Part shown: positions 63,745-64,000 of the stretch, piece after piece
Position numbering within the stretch: position 1 is the stretch's first letter
How the letters are laid out: the number at the start of each line of letters is the position of its first letter
Assembly (NCBI RefSeq): GCF_025847275.1
Contig: NZ_JAOZEV010000003.1
Coordinates: 248,001 to 312,000, forward strand
From: Flavobacterium frigoritolerans
Lineage (GTDB): Bacteria > Bacteroidota > Bacteroidia > Flavobacteriales > Flavobacteriaceae
Direction: 5' to 3'
DNA length: 64,000 bases
Notes under the pieces: model-generated
Database searches by the model: none
Told to the model about the DNA's origin: nothing
Seen by the model: the letters and a program-made list of their open reading frames with translations, nothing else
Translations under genes and position numbers: made by a program

Positions 63745-64000
63745 TTAAAGAACCAATTCCTCAAACAATCTCTTAATGGTTTTATCCAAATCCTGAGATA
63801 ATCCTGTATGTGGTCTTGAGGTTTGAATTGCCGAACTACGTATGGCTGTTAACCAACGAAATCGCTCAGGAATTTCCATTTGTCCAATTGGTCCGCCATC
63901 TTTGGCTCCATTGACTATTTTTTCTAATGAGGTTAAATTACAATGCAATTGTTCGACATCAAAATCAGCTGAAAGGGCTTGAACTCTGGCATCGTTTATA
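63745..64000 (-). CDS. DUF3037 protein, C-terminal part (runs off the window)
   Basis: The minus-strand frame is open from the TAA at 63745 to the window edge, giving about 84 residues of an incomplete gene. The tail contains G-G-P-I-G-Q-M, E-R-F-R-W-L-T-A-I-R-S-S-A-I-Q-T-S and H-T-G-L, which match the DUF3037 family C-terminus. An apparent TTG start at 63948 is internal. No function is known for the family. Confidence 0.8.
   Translation of the reverse strand, partial: INDARVQALSADFDVEQLHCNLTSLEKIVNGAKDGGPIGQMEIPERFRWLTAIRSSAIQTSRPHTGLSQDLDKTIKRLFEELVL

Noticed and set aside
1..64000. tRNA, rRNA, tmRNA or CRISPR arrays
   Set aside because: No cloverleaf, conserved rRNA segment or regularly spaced repeat array was recognised by eye; a dedicated scan could still reveal a small RNA.

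Overview
The window looks like chromosomal DNA of a Flavobacterium-type member of the Bacteroidota. It is AT-rich, and several promoters fit the Bacteroidota pattern (TTG, about 17-20 bases, TAnnTTTG). It carries a type IX secretion gene (porQ) and a large protein with a type IX C-terminal sorting domain. The porQ / cmk / lon neighbourhood and the two-domain ThrA followed by ThrB and ThrC also fit this group. No rRNA, tRNA, CRISPR array or intact transposon was seen.

Layout. 1-5.8 kb: a lipoprotein, folP, a DUF1599 protein, a DoxX-like membrane protein with a redox tail, a secreted hydrolase, a TlpA-type thioredoxin and tpiA. 6-11.5 kb: a 1011-residue secreted choice-of-anchor I protein, a probable methanethiol methyltransferase, OsmC and ExbD. 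11.8-21.7 kb: housekeeping genes mostly on the minus strand (rpsA, a nucleoside-type MFS permease, cmk, an L,D-transpeptidase-like gene, porQ, lon). 22-25 kb: an ECF sigma factor, a probable anti-sigma protein and two surface beta-repeat proteins in one unit. 25-32.4 kb: two beta-lactamase-fold serine hydrolases flanking a small gene remnant, an MFS permease, an M48 protease lipoprotein, an alpha/beta hydrolase, msrB and an endonuclease III. 32.5-41.6 kb: a TPR protein, gyrA, clpC, a RimB-RimK fusion and a DUF421 protein. 41.8-46 kb: an accessory patch with an XRE regulator, an AlkB-type dioxygenase, a methyltransferase-like protein, an unknown protein with a possible winged helix, and a SMI1/KNR4 HEAT protein. 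46.2-49.8 kb: the phosphate transporter with its DUF47 partner, and hutH. 50.2-55.6 kb: threonine biosynthesis thrA-thrB-thrC, preceded by a 32-codon leader peptide rich in Thr and Ile codons. 55.8-58.8 kb: a second accessory patch with three unrecognised genes, an insertion sequence remnant and another XRE regulator. 59-64 kb: a serine hydrolase, a GNAT acetyltransferase, a HutD-like protein, a Crp/Fnr regulator, a PL1 pectate lyase with a LacI-type operator-like palindrome upstream, and the end of a DUF3037 gene.

The strongest unusual signals are: the thr leader peptide with its own promoter; a translationally coupled pair (unrecognised 308-residue soluble protein plus small 4-helix membrane protein) next to an IS scar, which is laid out like an anti-phage sensor/effector pair; the AlkB / methyltransferase-like / possible winged-helix cluster; and several families of intergenic repeats, including two copies of one imperfect palindromic element and near-identical 46-base direct repeats.
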